Positions 35,126 through 44,916 of a DNA stretch of 64,000 nucleotides are shown in pieces. The first letter of the stretch is position 1; every line of letters starts with the position of its first letter. Both the position numbers and the translations under genes were made by a program. Location of the stretch: NCBI GenBank assembly GCA_002449135.1, contig DKCH01000021.1:1-64000 (forward strand), in the 5' to 3' direction. The notes beneath the pieces are model-generated. The model ran no database searches and was not told the DNA's origin. It worked only from the letters and a program-made list of their open reading frames with translations. The stretch is from Caryophanales bacterium UBA6879 (lineage in GTDB: Bacteria > Bacillota_I > Bacilli_A > RFN20 > CAG-288).

Positions 35126-36518
35126 TATAGAAAACATCGATCTTTCTCGTGAAAAATATGAATTTAAAGATAAAGATGTTTCTATTTATAAAACCCCAAG
35201 AGGTTTATCTGAAGAAATTATAAAAGAAATTTCTAGTCAAAAAAACGAGCCAAAATGGATGCTAGATTATCGTTTAAAGTCTTATCATGAGTTTATAAGA
35301 AGAAAGCAGCCATCCTTTGGACCTGATTTATCTTTTTTAGATTTTAATTCCTATACTTATTTTACAAGGATGTCTGATAAAGTTTCAACTTCATGGGAGG
35401 ATGTTCCTAAAACAGTTAGAAACACCTTTGATAAACTCGGAATTCCTCAGGCTGAAAAAGAATATTTAGCGGGTGTTTCTACCCAATATGAATCTGAAGC
35501 CGTTTATCATAATATGTTAAAAGAAGTGTCTGATAAAGGTGTAATTTTTTTAGATACTGATACTGCTTTAAAAACCTATCCTGATTTATTCAAAAAATAT
35601 TTTGGAACACTAGTTCCTTTTAACGATAATAAATACGCTGCCTTAAATGGTGCTTGCTGGTCAGGTGGATCTTTTATTTATGTACCAAAAGGTGTTAAGT
35701 TAGATAAACCATTACAATCATATTTTAGAATTAATAATGAAAGAAGTGGTCAATTTGAACGTACACTAATTATTGTTGATGATGATGCAGAAGTTCACTA
35801 TGTTGAAGGGTGTACTGCTCCTCAATATTCTAAAGAATCCTTACATGCAGCAGTTGTTGAAATTTTTGTTGGTAAAAACGCTAAATGCCGTTATTCTACT
35901 ATCCAAAACTGGTCAGATAACATTGTTAATTTAGTAACTAAAAGAGCAATTTGCGAAGAAAATGGCTTAATGGAATGGATTGATGGAAATATCGGTTCAC
36001 AATTAAATATGAAATATCCAGCTTGCATTTTAAAAGGTGATAATTCAAAAGGAACCTGTATTTCTATTGCGGTAGCAAGTAAAAATCAATATCAAGATGC
36101 GGGTGCTAAAATGATTCATTTAGGAAAAAATACTTCTTCCAATATTATTTCTAAATCAATCTGTAAAGAAGGTGGCATTGTCAATTATCGTGGAACCGCT
36201 CATATTTGTAAATCTGCTACTAATTCTCATGCCCATATTGAATGCGATACTTTAATATTAGATGAAAAATCAGCTTCAGATACTATTCCCACAAATATAG
36301 TAGAAAACGATTCTTCAAATATTGAACACGAAGCAACAGTTTCTAAAATAGATGAAGAAATGCTTTTCTATTTAATGTCCCGTGGTTTAAGCCTCAAAGA
36401 AGCAACTCACATGATTGTCATGGGCTTTATTGAGCCATTTAGCAAGGAATTACCAATGGAATATGCTGTAGAATTAAATCAATTAATTAAATTGGATATG
36501 GAAGGAAGTATTGGTTAA
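35106..36518 (+). CDS. sufB: Fe-S cluster assembly protein SufB
   Basis: 470 residues of SufB, the scaffold on which clusters form with SufC and SufD. Conserved stretches are [58 protein letters not shown] and [25 protein letters not shown] lies just before the start inside sufU. Its stop overlaps the mnmG start by one base, linking cluster assembly to a tRNA-modification gene. Confidence 0.97.
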   Translation: MKEEKTNIENIDLSREKYEFKDKDVSIYKTPRGLSEEIIKEISSQKNEPKWMLDYRLKSYHEFIRRKQPSFGPDLSFLDFNSYTYFTRMSDKVSTSWEDVPKTVRNTFDKLGIPQAEKEYLAGVSTQYESEAVYHNMLKEVSDKGVIFLDTDTALKTYPDLFKKYFGTLVPFNDNKYAALNGACWSGGSFIYVPKGVKLDKPLQSYFRINNERSGQFERTLIIVDDDAEVHYVEGCTAPQYSKESLHAAVVEIFVGKNAKCRYSTIQNWSDNIVNLVTKRAICEENGLMEWIDGNIGSQLNMKYPACILKGDNSKGTCISIAVASKNQYQDAGAKMIHLGKNTSSNIISKSICKEGGIVNYRGTAHICKSATNSHAHIECDTLILDEKSASDTIPTNIVENDSSNIEHEATVSKIDEEMLFYLMSRGLSLKEATHMIVMGFIEPFSKELPMEYAVELNQLIKLDMEGSIG

Positions 36519-38380
36519 TGCTTAGTTATGATATTGTAGTTGTAGGTGGTGGACATGCTGGTGTTGAAGCTAGTAATATAGCTAGTAAATTAAATAAAAA
36601 GACTCTTTTAGTTTGTCTTAATAAAAAAATGATTTCTAATATGCCTTGTAATCCACATATTGGTGGTTCAGCTAAAGGTATAGTAGTTAGAGAAATTGAT
36701 GCTCTAGGAGGAATAATGGGGAAAGTTGCAGACCATAACTACCTCCAAATGAAACTTTTAAATACTTCTAAAGGCCCTGGTGTCCAATCATTAAGAGCTC
36801 AAGAGGATAAAATTACTTATCCAAAAGAAATGCAAGAATACCTTTCTAAACTCTCTAACTTAGATATTTTAGAAGCTGAAGTTAAAAAAATAGTAACTAA
36901 AGGTGATACCATCAGTGGCGTTGAATTAGATGATGGTACTTTTGTTAGTGCAAAAGCTGTTATTTTAACAACTGGAACATATTTAAATGCCGAAGTAATG
37001 GCAGGAAACGATGTAAAAAAGGGTGGGCCAGACAATCAAAAAGCTGCAATTGGTCTTTCAAAATCTTTAGAAGAACATGGTATTGAACTTTTTAGGTTAA
37101 AAACAGGAACTCCTCAAAGATTAGATCCTCAAACTATTGACTTTTCAATCTTAGAAGAGCAACTAGGTACAAATAAAAAACTCGCTTTTTCCTATGATAC
37201 TACAACCTATGTTCCTTTTGAACAACAATGTAAATGTTACTTAACCTACACTAATAGTAAAACTCATGAAATTATTAAAAAGCATTTAATGGAATCTAGT
37301 ATGTATTCTGGCTTAATTTCTGGTGTTGGCCCACGTTATTGTCCTTCAATTGAAACTAAAATTGTAAGATTTAAGGATAAACCTCGTCATCAATTATTTT
37401 TAGAGCCTGAATCAAGGTTTTTAAATTCTACATATTTACAAGGTTTTTCTACTTCTATGCCTCATGATGTTCAAGAAGAAATGGTTCATTCATTAAAGGG
37501 CTTAGAAAAAGCAAAAATTTTAAAATATGCTTATGCTATTGAATATGATGCAATTAAACCACTACAATTTGATAAGTCTTTAATGTTAAGAAAAATAAAA
37601 GGCTTATTTGGGGCTGGACAAATTATTGGTACTTCTGGTTATGAAGAAGCTGGAAGCTTAGGATTAATGGCGGGTATTAATGCTAGTTTATATATCGATA
37701 AAAAAGCTCCGTTCATCCTTAATCGTGATCAAGCTTATATTGGAATTATGATAGATGATTTAATCACTAAAGGAACAGAAGAACCATATAGATTACTTTC
37801 ATCCCGTTCAGAATATAGACTTCTAACTCGTTCAGATAATGCTGATACCCGTTTACTTAAACTAGGCTATGAATTAGGAACAAATTCCTTAGAAAGATAT
37901 AACAAATTCTTAGCTAGGGAAGAAGAAATTAAACAATCTATATCTAAATTAAAGGAAATGTATTTAGGTAATAACTTAAAAGTCAGCAGTTATATAGAAT
38001 CATTAGGTTTTAATAAACCAAATCCCAATACATCTTATTTTGATTTAATAAAAAGACAACCTGTAAAATATGAAGTCTTAACAGAATTAAATCCTGATTT
38101 ACCAAAATTAGAAGAAAATCTAGCCGAAAAACTAGAAATAGGTATTAAATACGAAGGATACATTAAACTCCAACTTAAAGAAGCTGAAAAATTAAAAACC
38201 TATGAGAAAATTTCAATACCTGATAATTTAGATTATCTTAATATGGATGGTGTTTCCTTAGAAGCTAGAGAAAAATTAAATATTATAAAACCAAAAACTA
38301 TCGGTGAAGCTCAAAGAATCACTAATGTTCATCCTGCTGATATTAACGCTTTAATTTTACATATTAAAGCTAAAAACTAA
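36518..38380 (+). CDS. mnmG: tRNA uridine-34 carboxymethylaminomethyl modification enzyme MnmG (GidA)
   Basis: 620-residue FAD enzyme that, with MnmE, modifies the wobble uridine of tRNAs. The dinucleotide fold starts YDIVVVGGGHAGVEAS, followed by MPCNPHIGGSAKG, DNQKAAIGL and the C-terminal helical GidA domain (SSRSEYRLLTRSDNADTRL). Length matches MnmG rather than the shorter TrmFO. Overlaps sufB by 1 nt. The 3' end shares CTAA with the convergent nfu gene. Confidence 0.95.
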   Translation: MLSYDIVVVGGGHAGVEASNIASKLNKKTLLVCLNKKMISNMPCNPHIGGSAKGIVVREIDALGGIMGKVADHNYLQMKLLNTSKGPGVQSLRAQEDKITYPKEMQEYLSKLSNLDILEAEVKKIVTKGDTISGVELDDGTFVSAKAVILTTGTYLNAEVMAGNDVKKGGPDNQKAAIGLSKSLEEHGIELFRLKTGTPQRLDPQTIDFSILEEQLGTNKKLAFSYDTTTYVPFEQQCKCYLTYTNSKTHEIIKKHLMESSMYSGLISGVGPRYCPSIETKIVRFKDKPRHQLFLEPESRFLNSTYLQGFSTSMPHDVQEEMVHSLKGLEKAKILKYAYAIEYDAIKPLQFDKSLMLRKIKGLFGAGQIIGTSGYEEAGSLGLMAGINASLYIDKKAPFILNRDQAYIGIMIDDLITKGTEEPYRLLSSRSEYRLLTRSDNADTRLLKLGYELGTNSLERYNKFLAREEEIKQSISKLKEMYLGNNLKVSSYIESLGFNKPNPNTSYFDLIKRQPVKYEVLTELNPDLPKLEENLAEKLEIGIKYEGYIKLQLKEAEKLKTYEKISIPDNLDYLNMDGVSLEAREKLNIIKPKTIGEAQRITNVHPADINALILHIKAKN

Positions 38381-38694
38381 TACCAGCCATAGTCAGGGTT
38401 GTTGGTTTCAATAACATTATAATCATCATCAACAACTACGACTTTATTTACACCCATTACTTCTTGTTGTAAGATTTGCTCTACACCATTAGTAATAGTT
38501 GAATCAACTAACATACATCCTTGACAAGCGCCACTTAATGAAACTAAAACAGTGCCAGTTTCTTTTTCATATCCTTTAAAGTGAATATCTCCACCATCTC
38601 TTCTAATAAAGACAGCAACTTTTTCTAAAGTATCTTCTATTTGATCAATAATAGGATCATCTTTTAATATTAAATTTTCTTTCTTGTATTGCAT
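38377..38694 (-). CDS. nfu: NifU-like C-terminal domain Fe-S carrier (Nfu)
   Basis: 105 residues. The Nfu domain is visible as EKVAVFIRRDGGDIHFKGY with the metal motif CQGC (SLSGACQGCMLVDSTIT). Nfu proteins carry clusters from the scaffold to target enzymes. An acidic C-terminal tail follows. It faces mnmG convergently with a 4-nt overlap, so it is close to the suf operon but on the other strand. Confidence 0.9.
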   Translation of the reverse strand: MQYKKENLILKDDPIIDQIEDTLEKVAVFIRRDGGDIHFKGYEKETGTVLVSLSGACQGCMLVDSTITNGVEQILQQEVMGVNKVVVVDDDYNVIETNNPDYGWY

Positions 38695-38749
38695 ATTTTT
38701 TACCCATATAAAGTATATATTATTTCCTATAAATTGATACTAAATATGC

Positions 38750-39214
38750 TTACTTAGATTTTTCTAAATTAATAAATGATAAAATTAAACCAAGTAAATC
38801 AACAAAGAAAATAGTTGAAAATAAAGAATTATAACTAGTTGAAAAATTAAGAAAAGCTCTTACTGAATTATCAGTTAAAATAGTTGCAAAAGAAAAATAA
38901 CTAATAAAAGAAAAACAAAAAGCAATTAAAGGAAAAATATTTGCAAATCTAGCAAAATAACCAAATAAACCAAACAAACAAAAAAAGAATGGTAAATAAA
39001 AGGCAATAAGTACTAAATAAGTATCAACATTAGAAAAATTAAAATTAAATAAATTACTTTTTACAAAAGTTAAAAAAGTATTAGAAAAAGCTAAATTTAA
39101 AGAATTACCAGCTTCATTAAAAAGGCTTAAAGAATATAAACAAAAAATAACACCAGAAAGAATGATATTTACAATAGCGATTACTAATGAAGATCTTTTC
39201 TTTTTTAAAGTCAT
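38750..39214 (-). CDS. Small four-helix membrane protein, unknown
   Basis: 154 residues with about four hydrophobic helices (near 10-28, 66-90, 94-112 and 125-148) and few charged residues. No family recognised. An AAAATATGA-type start preceded by GAGGAAAA supports translation. It lies alone on the minus strand between nfu and the divergent gdpP. Confidence 0.6.
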   Translation of the reverse strand: MTLKKKRSSLVIAIVNIILSGVIFCLYSLSLFNEAGNSLNLAFSNTFLTFVKSNLFNFNFSNVDTYLVLIAFYLPFFFCLFGLFGYFARFANIFPLIAFCFSFISYFSFATILTDNSVRAFLNFSTSYNSLFSTIFFVDLLGLILSFINLEKSK

Positions 39215-39355
39215 ATTTTCCTCGTTATTAATTATAACAAAATTTAAGTGGTATTAGTATTAAGAGAATAAAACATCTATGTTCATAAGATGTTTAAAAT
39301 ATAAAATATTTTTTCAAGCTTTAGCTTTTTATTTCATAAATTATATTAAACAATA

Positions 39356-39361
39356 TATAAT
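39356..39361 (+). promoter_or_regulatory. -10 box upstream of gdpP
   Basis: TATAAT at 39356-39361, followed at 39376-39384 by the ribosome site AAAGAGGTGA. A -35 element is not clear. Confidence 0.4.
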
Positions 39362-39389
39362 ATAAGAGACTTTCAAAGAGGTGAGACGA

Positions 39390-41576
39390 ATGAAAAAATT
39401 AATGAATAAATTAAAAATTACAAGTATATTAATGCTTGTTTTAGGCTTAGGTGGTGCTGCTGCATTATTACTCACTTATTTTTTTGTAAATTTTGATAGT
39501 AGTCTTACTCAATTATTTGTAATTATTGGTGCTTCTTTATCTGCTTTTGTAGGTATAATTTACTTTTTTATTTTCCTTATTCAAGCTAGTAAAATAGAAA
39601 AAGAAAGACACTTAACAAATTTAAATGCCGCAGATATTGTTGGTTCAGATGTTGGAGCCGCTTATGATTTTGGTCAAATAGGTCTTGTAGTTGTGGATTC
39701 AAATGGAATTATTTTATGGGTAAACAATTTCCTTGCTGACCGTGGAATTAACTTAGTTGATTCTCCTATTGGTGATTTTTCACCTAAATTATTAGCTGCC
39801 TTTGAAAAAGCTCATAGTAATCAAATTTTTAATGTTAAAAATAGTTCTACTAAAATTAATGAATTAATCGAAGATGATGATATTGCTAAAGATCCATATA
39901 CTTTTATTAAGGATGGTAAATATTATAATTTTAAGTTTATTTCTGATGCTAATTTATTTGTTTTAAAAGATACTACAACCTATGACACTGAATTAAAAAC
40001 AACCAAAGAAAATAGACCAGTGTTTGGTTATATTAATTTAGATAATTATGATGATATTCCTTCTAAAGATGAAATTGCTAAAGCTCAATTAGAAACAAGC
40101 ATTAAATCAAAAATCAATGAATTTTCAAAAAAATATAACACTTTTGTTAAACTAATTAGACCTGATTTTTACTTCATAATTCTCGCTTATAAAGATTTTG
40201 TAAAAATGAGAAATGATGATTTTTATATTATTAATCAAATTGCAGATTCTTATCATTCTATTGGCTTAACTTGTTCCTTAGGTTTTGGCTATGGATTCTT
40301 AGATTTTTTAAGAGTTGCTCAACAAGCTAGCGATGCTTTAGATATGGCTTTAACTAGAGGTGGTAACCAATGTGTTGTTTTCCCATTTGGCGAACAAATG
40401 CAATTCTTTGCTGGTGCTAATACTGAATCTAAAGGTGAAACTAGTAAAGTTAAAATTCTTTCTTATGTTAAAGCCTTACAAACTAATATTGCACAGGCTT
40501 CAAACATTTTAATTGTTCCCCATCGTTATGCAGATTTAGATGCAATTGGTGCCTGTTTAGGTGTTTATTATATTGCTAAATCTTGTTATTTAAAATTTGA
40601 AGGTGGAAAAAATCCTGATGGAACTGAAAAGACTGAACCTAATCACAAAATAAATATATGCTATGATAAAGGCTTAGTAGAATCTAATACTGATATGGCA
40701 GTAAGAACTACATTATCTACTGATTTTATTTCTAAAGTATTTGTAAATAATGATGAAGCCTTAAAACTTAAAAAACCTGGTGAAACATTAATTATTATGG
40801 TTGATCATAATTCAGTTAATCAATCCATATATGCAGATTTAATAAATGAAAATCACGATAAAATAGTCGTTATTGATCACCACAGGAAACAAGATAATTC
40901 AGTTAAAAAACCTGCTTTCGATCATGTTGATTCCGCTGCTAGTTCCACTTGTGAAATGTTAGCTTTATATATTGACTCTTTCGATTTTAATATTTATTTA
41001 ACAAAAGAAGCTGCTACATTCATGCTAGCTGGTATTTATCTTGATACTTATAGTTTCAAGCAAAAAACAAGGGTCTTTACATATGAAGCAGCAATTATTT
41101 TAGTAAGATTAGGAGCTGATGAAGATAAAGCTAGAAATTTCTTAAAAGAAAATTATGAGCATTTCTTATTAAAAGCTAAGATAATGTCAAATGTTAAAAC
41201 ATATTCATATGGTGTTTTAATTGCCTGTGCTGAAGATGATGAGTTTGTTGATCAAGCTTTACTTGCTTCTATTTGTCAATCATTAAAAGACATTGAATCA
41301 ACAAAGGTTGCTTTTGCAATAGGTAGAACAAAAGAAACGGTTGTTGGAATCTCAGCTAGATCAAACGGCTTAATAAACTGTGAAACATTAATGCGAAAAC
41401 TAAATGGTGGAGGTCACTTTGCCATGGCTGCTACTCAATTACAAAACTGCTTACATGTTAAAGAAGCTTATGATAAATTAACACATATTTTAGATGAGTA
41501 TTTAGATCAAGCTACTGCAAAAACTAGCGTGTTAGAAAATAATAATGAACAAAAGGAGGAAAAAGAAAATTTATGA
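39390..41576 (+). CDS. gdpP: Cyclic-di-AMP phosphodiesterase GdpP
   Basis: 728 residues. Two membrane helices (about 10-34 and 40-66), a PAS-like region (about 80-190), a degenerate GGDEF-type domain (about 200-330), and DHH/DHHA1 domains. Catalytic motifs are HRYADLDAIGA, VDHNS, VIDHHRKQD and the DHHA1 signature GGGHFAMAA. The enzyme breaks down c-di-AMP to control osmotic and cell-wall homeostasis. ATG 39390 fits AAAGAGGTGA better than GTG 39381. Its TGA stop overlaps the rplI start by 4 nt, the conserved gdpP-rplI-dnaB order. Confidence 0.95.
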   Translation: MKKLMNKLKITSILMLVLGLGGAAALLLTYFFVNFDSSLTQLFVIIGASLSAFVGIIYFFIFLIQASKIEKERHLTNLNAADIVGSDVGAAYDFGQIGLVVVDSNGIILWVNNFLADRGINLVDSPIGDFSPKLLAAFEKAHSNQIFNVKNSSTKINELIEDDDIAKDPYTFIKDGKYYNFKFISDANLFVLKDTTTYDTELKTTKENRPVFGYINLDNYDDIPSKDEIAKAQLETSIKSKINEFSKKYNTFVKLIRPDFYFIILAYKDFVKMRNDDFYIINQIADSYHSIGLTCSLGFGYGFLDFLRVAQQASDALDMALTRGGNQCVVFPFGEQMQFFAGANTESKGETSKVKILSYVKALQTNIAQASNILIVPHRYADLDAIGACLGVYYIAKSCYLKFEGGKNPDGTEKTEPNHKINICYDKGLVESNTDMAVRTTLSTDFISKVFVNNDEALKLKKPGETLIIMVDHNSVNQSIYADLINENHDKIVVIDHHRKQDNSVKKPAFDHVDSAASSTCEMLALYIDSFDFNIYLTKEAATFMLAGIYLDTYSFKQKTRVFTYEAAIILVRLGADEDKARNFLKENYEHFLLKAKIMSNVKTYSYGVLIACAEDDEFVDQALLASICQSLKDIESTKVAFAIGRTKETVVGISARSNGLINCETLMRKLNGGGHFAMAATQLQNCLHVKEAYDKLTHILDEYLDQATAKTSVLENNNEQKEEKENL

Positions 41577-42028
41577 AAGTCTTATTAATTAAAGATTTAA
41601 AAAATGTCGGTAAAAAAGGAGAAATTAAAGAAATTAGTGATGGTTATGGTGCTAACTTTGTAATTCCACAAGGATATGGCAAATTACTTACTGATTCTGT
41701 AGTTGGTGAATATAATGCCTCTTTAAAAAAACAAGCTGAAATAGAAGCCTTAAATAAACAAAAATCAATTGAATTAGCCAAAAAACTATCTTCTATTGTT
41801 GTTGAATTTAAAGCGAAAGTTGGTAAACAAGGTCAAATGATTGGTAATGTATCTACTAAAGCCGTAGTTGAAAAGCTTAAAAAAGACTACGATATTTCTC
41901 TAGATAAAAGAAAATTTATTGATAAATATCCTTTAAATGCTTTTGGTGTTACAAAATTAAGAATTGAACTTTTTAAAGATGTTATTGGTACTGTTACTAT
42001 TAAAGTAGTTGAAGAAAAAGGAGAATAA
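41573..42028 (+). CDS. rplI: Large ribosomal subunit protein L9
   Basis: 151 residues. The N-terminal signature is VLLIKDLKNVGKKGEIKEIS, followed by GYGANFVIPQGYG, a long connecting helix and the C-terminal rRNA-binding domain. Overlaps gdpP by 4 nt; dnaB starts after one base. Confidence 0.97.
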   Translation: MKVLLIKDLKNVGKKGEIKEISDGYGANFVIPQGYGKLLTDSVVGEYNASLKKQAEIEALNKQKSIELAKKLSSIVVEFKAKVGKQGQMIGNVSTKAVVEKLKKDYDISLDKRKFIDKYPLNAFGVTKLRIELFKDVIGTVTIKVVEEKGE

Positions 42029-42029
42029 G

Positions 42030-43496
42030 ATGGATGTTGGGCTTTTAGAATCTGAAAAAGCACTTCTTTCTGGTTGCATACAAAGCAAAGATATTTTTTA
42101 CAAAGTAAATAACCGCTTGCAACCTAGTGACTTTTCTAGTCCTTATAATCAATTGATCTATCAAGAACTTATTAATCTTCGTAACGATACTGGATTTGCT
42201 GATTTAGCCACTCTTATAGACTATTTAAATAGAAAAAAAGAATTAGGAAAAGTTGGTGGCGCTAACTATTTAACAGAACTTATTACTAATTATACTTTAG
42301 TACTTGATGAAGTTGATTATTATTTAAATACTGTAATTGACGCTTCATTATTAAGAACATTTTTTAATGAATTAGATAATATTAAAAAAGATTATGAACT
42401 ACAACCAATAGAAGACATTCCTGATTTTATTGGTTCAGCCGAAAAAAGAATATTAAATATTACTTCCAAAAGAAGAGTTGCTGACTTTAGAAATACAAAC
42501 GATATATTCCAATCGTTACGCAAAAAACTTTCTGATGATTTGAAATTCAAAAAAGAAAATAACATTAAAGAAATCTATCTTTCTGGCTATTCTTCTGGCT
42601 ATGAAGATATTGATCATCTTACAAGGGGATTTATTCCTGGAACTTTAATAATACTTGCTGCTCGTCCTGGTGTTGGAAAAACCGCTTTAGCTTTAAACTT
42701 TGCTCACCGTATGGCCAAAGCCAATAGAACTGTTGGTATTTTCTCTTTAGAAATGTCTGCGGAAGATATTTTAAAACGTATTTTGTGTATGGAATCAAAA
42801 ATGCCGGAATATAAAATCGATATGTTGCTTTCTAATGATGATCCATATTCTAATAATAATAGTCAAGAACAGGAAGCTTTAAATGATGCTATTAGTGTTG
42901 TTTCTCATGAAAAATTATTTATTGACGATAATTCTAATGTTAAAGTTAAAGAATTAATAAGTCAAACTCGTAAATTAAAAATGAGACATCCTGATTTATC
43001 TTTAGTAGTAATTGATTATTTAGGTTTGATAAAAGGTGATAAAAATTACAATTCCACTTCAAATAACTTATTAGTCTCAGATATTACTAGAGACTTAAAG
43101 ATCATGTCTAAAGATTTAAATGTTCCAGTCTTATTGCTTTGCCAGCTTTCACGTGGTGTTGAATTTAGAGATGGTCATCGTCCTCAACTAGCTGACTTAC
43201 GTGATTCCGGTTCTATTGAGCAAGACGCTGATCAAGTATTCTTTATTTATCGTGAAGATTACTATGCTAAAAACGATCAAAGCAAAAATAAAGATGATAA
43301 AAAACCTCAATTTAAGGAAAATAACACTCAACAAGATTTAACAATAAATAAAGATGTAGCCCCTACTACTTTAATTTTGGCAAAAAATAGAAGAGGGAAA
43401 ACAGATGATATCAATATGACTTTTTATAAAAAATATTATCGTTTTGAATCAGTTGTTGCTGACCCTAATTCTCTTCCTCCTGAACCTACAAACTAA
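42030..43496 (+). CDS. dnaB: Replicative DNA helicase DnaB
   Basis: 488-residue hexameric helicase of the replication fork (called DnaC in Bacillus). An N-terminal domain (about 1-110) is followed by a RecA-like core with Walker A ARPGVGKTALALN, IFSLEMSAEDI, VVIDYLGLI and QLSRGVEFRDGHRP. The C-terminal part has a charged insertion before LAKNRRGKTDDI. ATG 42030 is used, preceded by AAAAGGAGA; an open frame upstream lies inside rplI. Stop overlaps walJ by 1 nt. Confidence 0.96.
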   Translation: MDVGLLESEKALLSGCIQSKDIFYKVNNRLQPSDFSSPYNQLIYQELINLRNDTGFADLATLIDYLNRKKELGKVGGANYLTELITNYTLVLDEVDYYLNTVIDASLLRTFFNELDNIKKDYELQPIEDIPDFIGSAEKRILNITSKRRVADFRNTNDIFQSLRKKLSDDLKFKKENNIKEIYLSGYSSGYEDIDHLTRGFIPGTLIILAARPGVGKTALALNFAHRMAKANRTVGIFSLEMSAEDILKRILCMESKMPEYKIDMLLSNDDPYSNNNSQEQEALNDAISVVSHEKLFIDDNSNVKVKELISQTRKLKMRHPDLSLVVIDYLGLIKGDKNYNSTSNNLLVSDITRDLKIMSKDLNVPVLLLCQLSRGVEFRDGHRPQLADLRDSGSIEQDADQVFFIYREDYYAKNDQSKNKDDKKPQFKENNTQQDLTINKDVAPTTLILAKNRRGKTDDINMTFYKKYYRFESVVADPNSLPPEPTN

Positions 43497-44293
43497 TGAA
43501 ATATACTGTAATTTCTTCTTCCTCAAAAGGAAACTGTACTTTAATATCTAGTAAGCAAACTAATATTTTAATTGATTTTGGTTGTTCAAGAAAAAAAGTA
43601 ATACGTGGTTTAAAATATGCAAATATTTTACCAAGCGACTTTAATGAAAATTCAAGAACACTTGATCCTTTTAAAGATATTTCTGCTCTTTTAATTACTC
43701 ACTCTCATATAGATCATATTGCTAATATCAAGTATATTAACCAAGATAAATATGTTTGTTCACCTTTAGTTTTAGATACTGCTTTAAAATCTAATCAGTA
43801 TCTAGAATTTTATATTCCTTATAAAATTTTTGATTTAACTATTATTCCATTACCTTTAAGTCATGATAAACCTAATACTACTGGCTTTTTAATTAAAGAC
43901 GATCATTCTTCTTTAGTTTATATTACTGATACTGGTTATATTAAAGATAAAGTTTTAGACCTAATAAAAGATGCAAACTATTATATCTTTGAATCTAATC
44001 ACGATACTAAAATGCTTTATACTTCTAATAGAGATGCTTTATTAATATCAAGAATCCATTCAGATAAAGGACATTTAGATAATATTGCAAGTGCTACTTA
44101 TTTAGCTGATTTAATTGGACCACACACTAAAGAAATAACATTAGCTCACCTTTCAGAAGAGTGCAATTCTCCAGAAGTTGCTTTAGAAACATTACATAAG
44201 GTTTTTCTTGATAAACTTGGTGAAATTCCATCAAACATTAAAATAAGAACGGCTGATACACCTGAAGAATTTACACAAGGTGGAGATTTATGA
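43496..44293 (+). CDS. walJ: WalJ/YycJ-type metallo-beta-lactamase-fold nuclease
   Basis: 265 residues with a metallo-beta-lactamase fold. The metal motif is THSHIDH, followed by SHDKPNTTGF, DTGY and SNHD. Relatives are WalJ/YycJ, implicated in DNA replication coordination and repair. In Bacillus it sits with walRK; here those regulators are absent nearby, and it follows dnaB instead and precedes rlmH. Overlaps both neighbours (1 and 4 nt). Confidence 0.88.
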   Translation: MKYTVISSSSKGNCTLISSKQTNILIDFGCSRKKVIRGLKYANILPSDFNENSRTLDPFKDISALLITHSHIDHIANIKYINQDKYVCSPLVLDTALKSNQYLEFYIPYKIFDLTIIPLPLSHDKPNTTGFLIKDDHSSLVYITDTGYIKDKVLDLIKDANYYIFESNHDTKMLYTSNRDALLISRIHSDKGHLDNIASATYLADLIGPHTKEITLAHLSEECNSPEVALETLHKVFLDKLGEIPSNIKIRTADTPEEFTQGGDL

Positions 44294-44760
44294 AAATCAC
44301 TTTTATATTAGTCGGTAAGGTAAAAGAAGACTTTTTAAAAAAAGCCTATTTAGAATATCAAAAAAGACTTTCAAAGTACGCCATAATAAACATAGAATAT
44401 GTTGAAGAAGAAAAAATAAATAATCCTAGTTTAATAAACAAAGGATTAGAAGAAGAAGGAAAAAGAATCCTTAGTATTATCAAAGATAATAGTTTTGTCT
44501 ATCTAATTGATTTACATGGAAAAGAATTAGACTCCATAGAATTTGCAAAAAACTTAGAAAAAAACATCTCAATTTCAAACAATCAACTTTATTTTGTAGT
44601 TGGCTCATCATATGGTTTAGGTGAAAATATTAGAAAAAGAGCTAACTTTGCTATTTCACTAGGAAAACTTACCACTACTCATCCTTTAGCCTTGTTACTT
44701 ACTTTAGAACAAGTTTATAGAGCTTTTAAAATCAATAACAAAGAAATTTATCATAAATAA
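44290..44760 (+). CDS. rlmH: 23S rRNA pseudouridine-1915 N3-methyltransferase RlmH
   Basis: 156-residue SPOUT methyltransferase. The knot motifs FVVGSSYGLGENIRKRA and LTTTHPLALLLTLEQVYRAF are diagnostic for RlmH, which methylates pseudouridine at helix 69 of 23S rRNA. Length equals the family. Overlaps walJ by 4 nt and ends the gdpP-rplI-dnaB-walJ-rlmH run. Confidence 0.96.
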   Translation: MKITFILVGKVKEDFLKKAYLEYQKRLSKYAIINIEYVEEEKINNPSLINKGLEEEGKRILSIIKDNSFVYLIDLHGKELDSIEFAKNLEKNISISNNQLYFVVGSSYGLGENIRKRANFAISLGKLTTTHPLALLLTLEQVYRAFKINNKEIYHK

Positions 44761-44761
44761 A

Positions 44762-44786
44762 AATGTGCTTAGTAAAACACATTATA
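44762..44786 (-). terminator. Terminator after tRNA-Gln
   Basis: On the minus strand AATGTG and CACATT pair across a 10-base loop and run into TTTATTT. On the plus strand no T-run follows, so it mainly ends the tRNA transcript. Confidence 0.55.
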
Positions 44787-44798
44787 AATCTAATTAAA

Positions 44799-44873
44799 TG
44801 GCTGGAGTAGCTGGATTCGAACCAGCGCATGACAGATTCAGAGTCTGTTGTCTTACCGCTTGACGATACTCCA
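44799..44873 (-). tRNA. tRNA-Gln (anticodon CUG)
   Basis: The reverse strand folds into a cloverleaf: acceptor TGGAGTA pairs with TACTCCA, discriminator G, CCA encoded. The anticodon loop is CTCTGAA within the stem ACAGA/TCTGT, giving anticodon CTG, which reads CAG. The T arm GGTTCGAATCC is standard. The UGG-type start of the acceptor is typical for Gln tRNAs. A CAG reader in such AT-rich DNA suggests a second Gln tRNA (UUG) elsewhere. Confidence 0.93.
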
Positions 44874-44916
44874 AGCTTTTTAATTATATCATACTAAATT
44901 ATTTGAATTTAAACTT

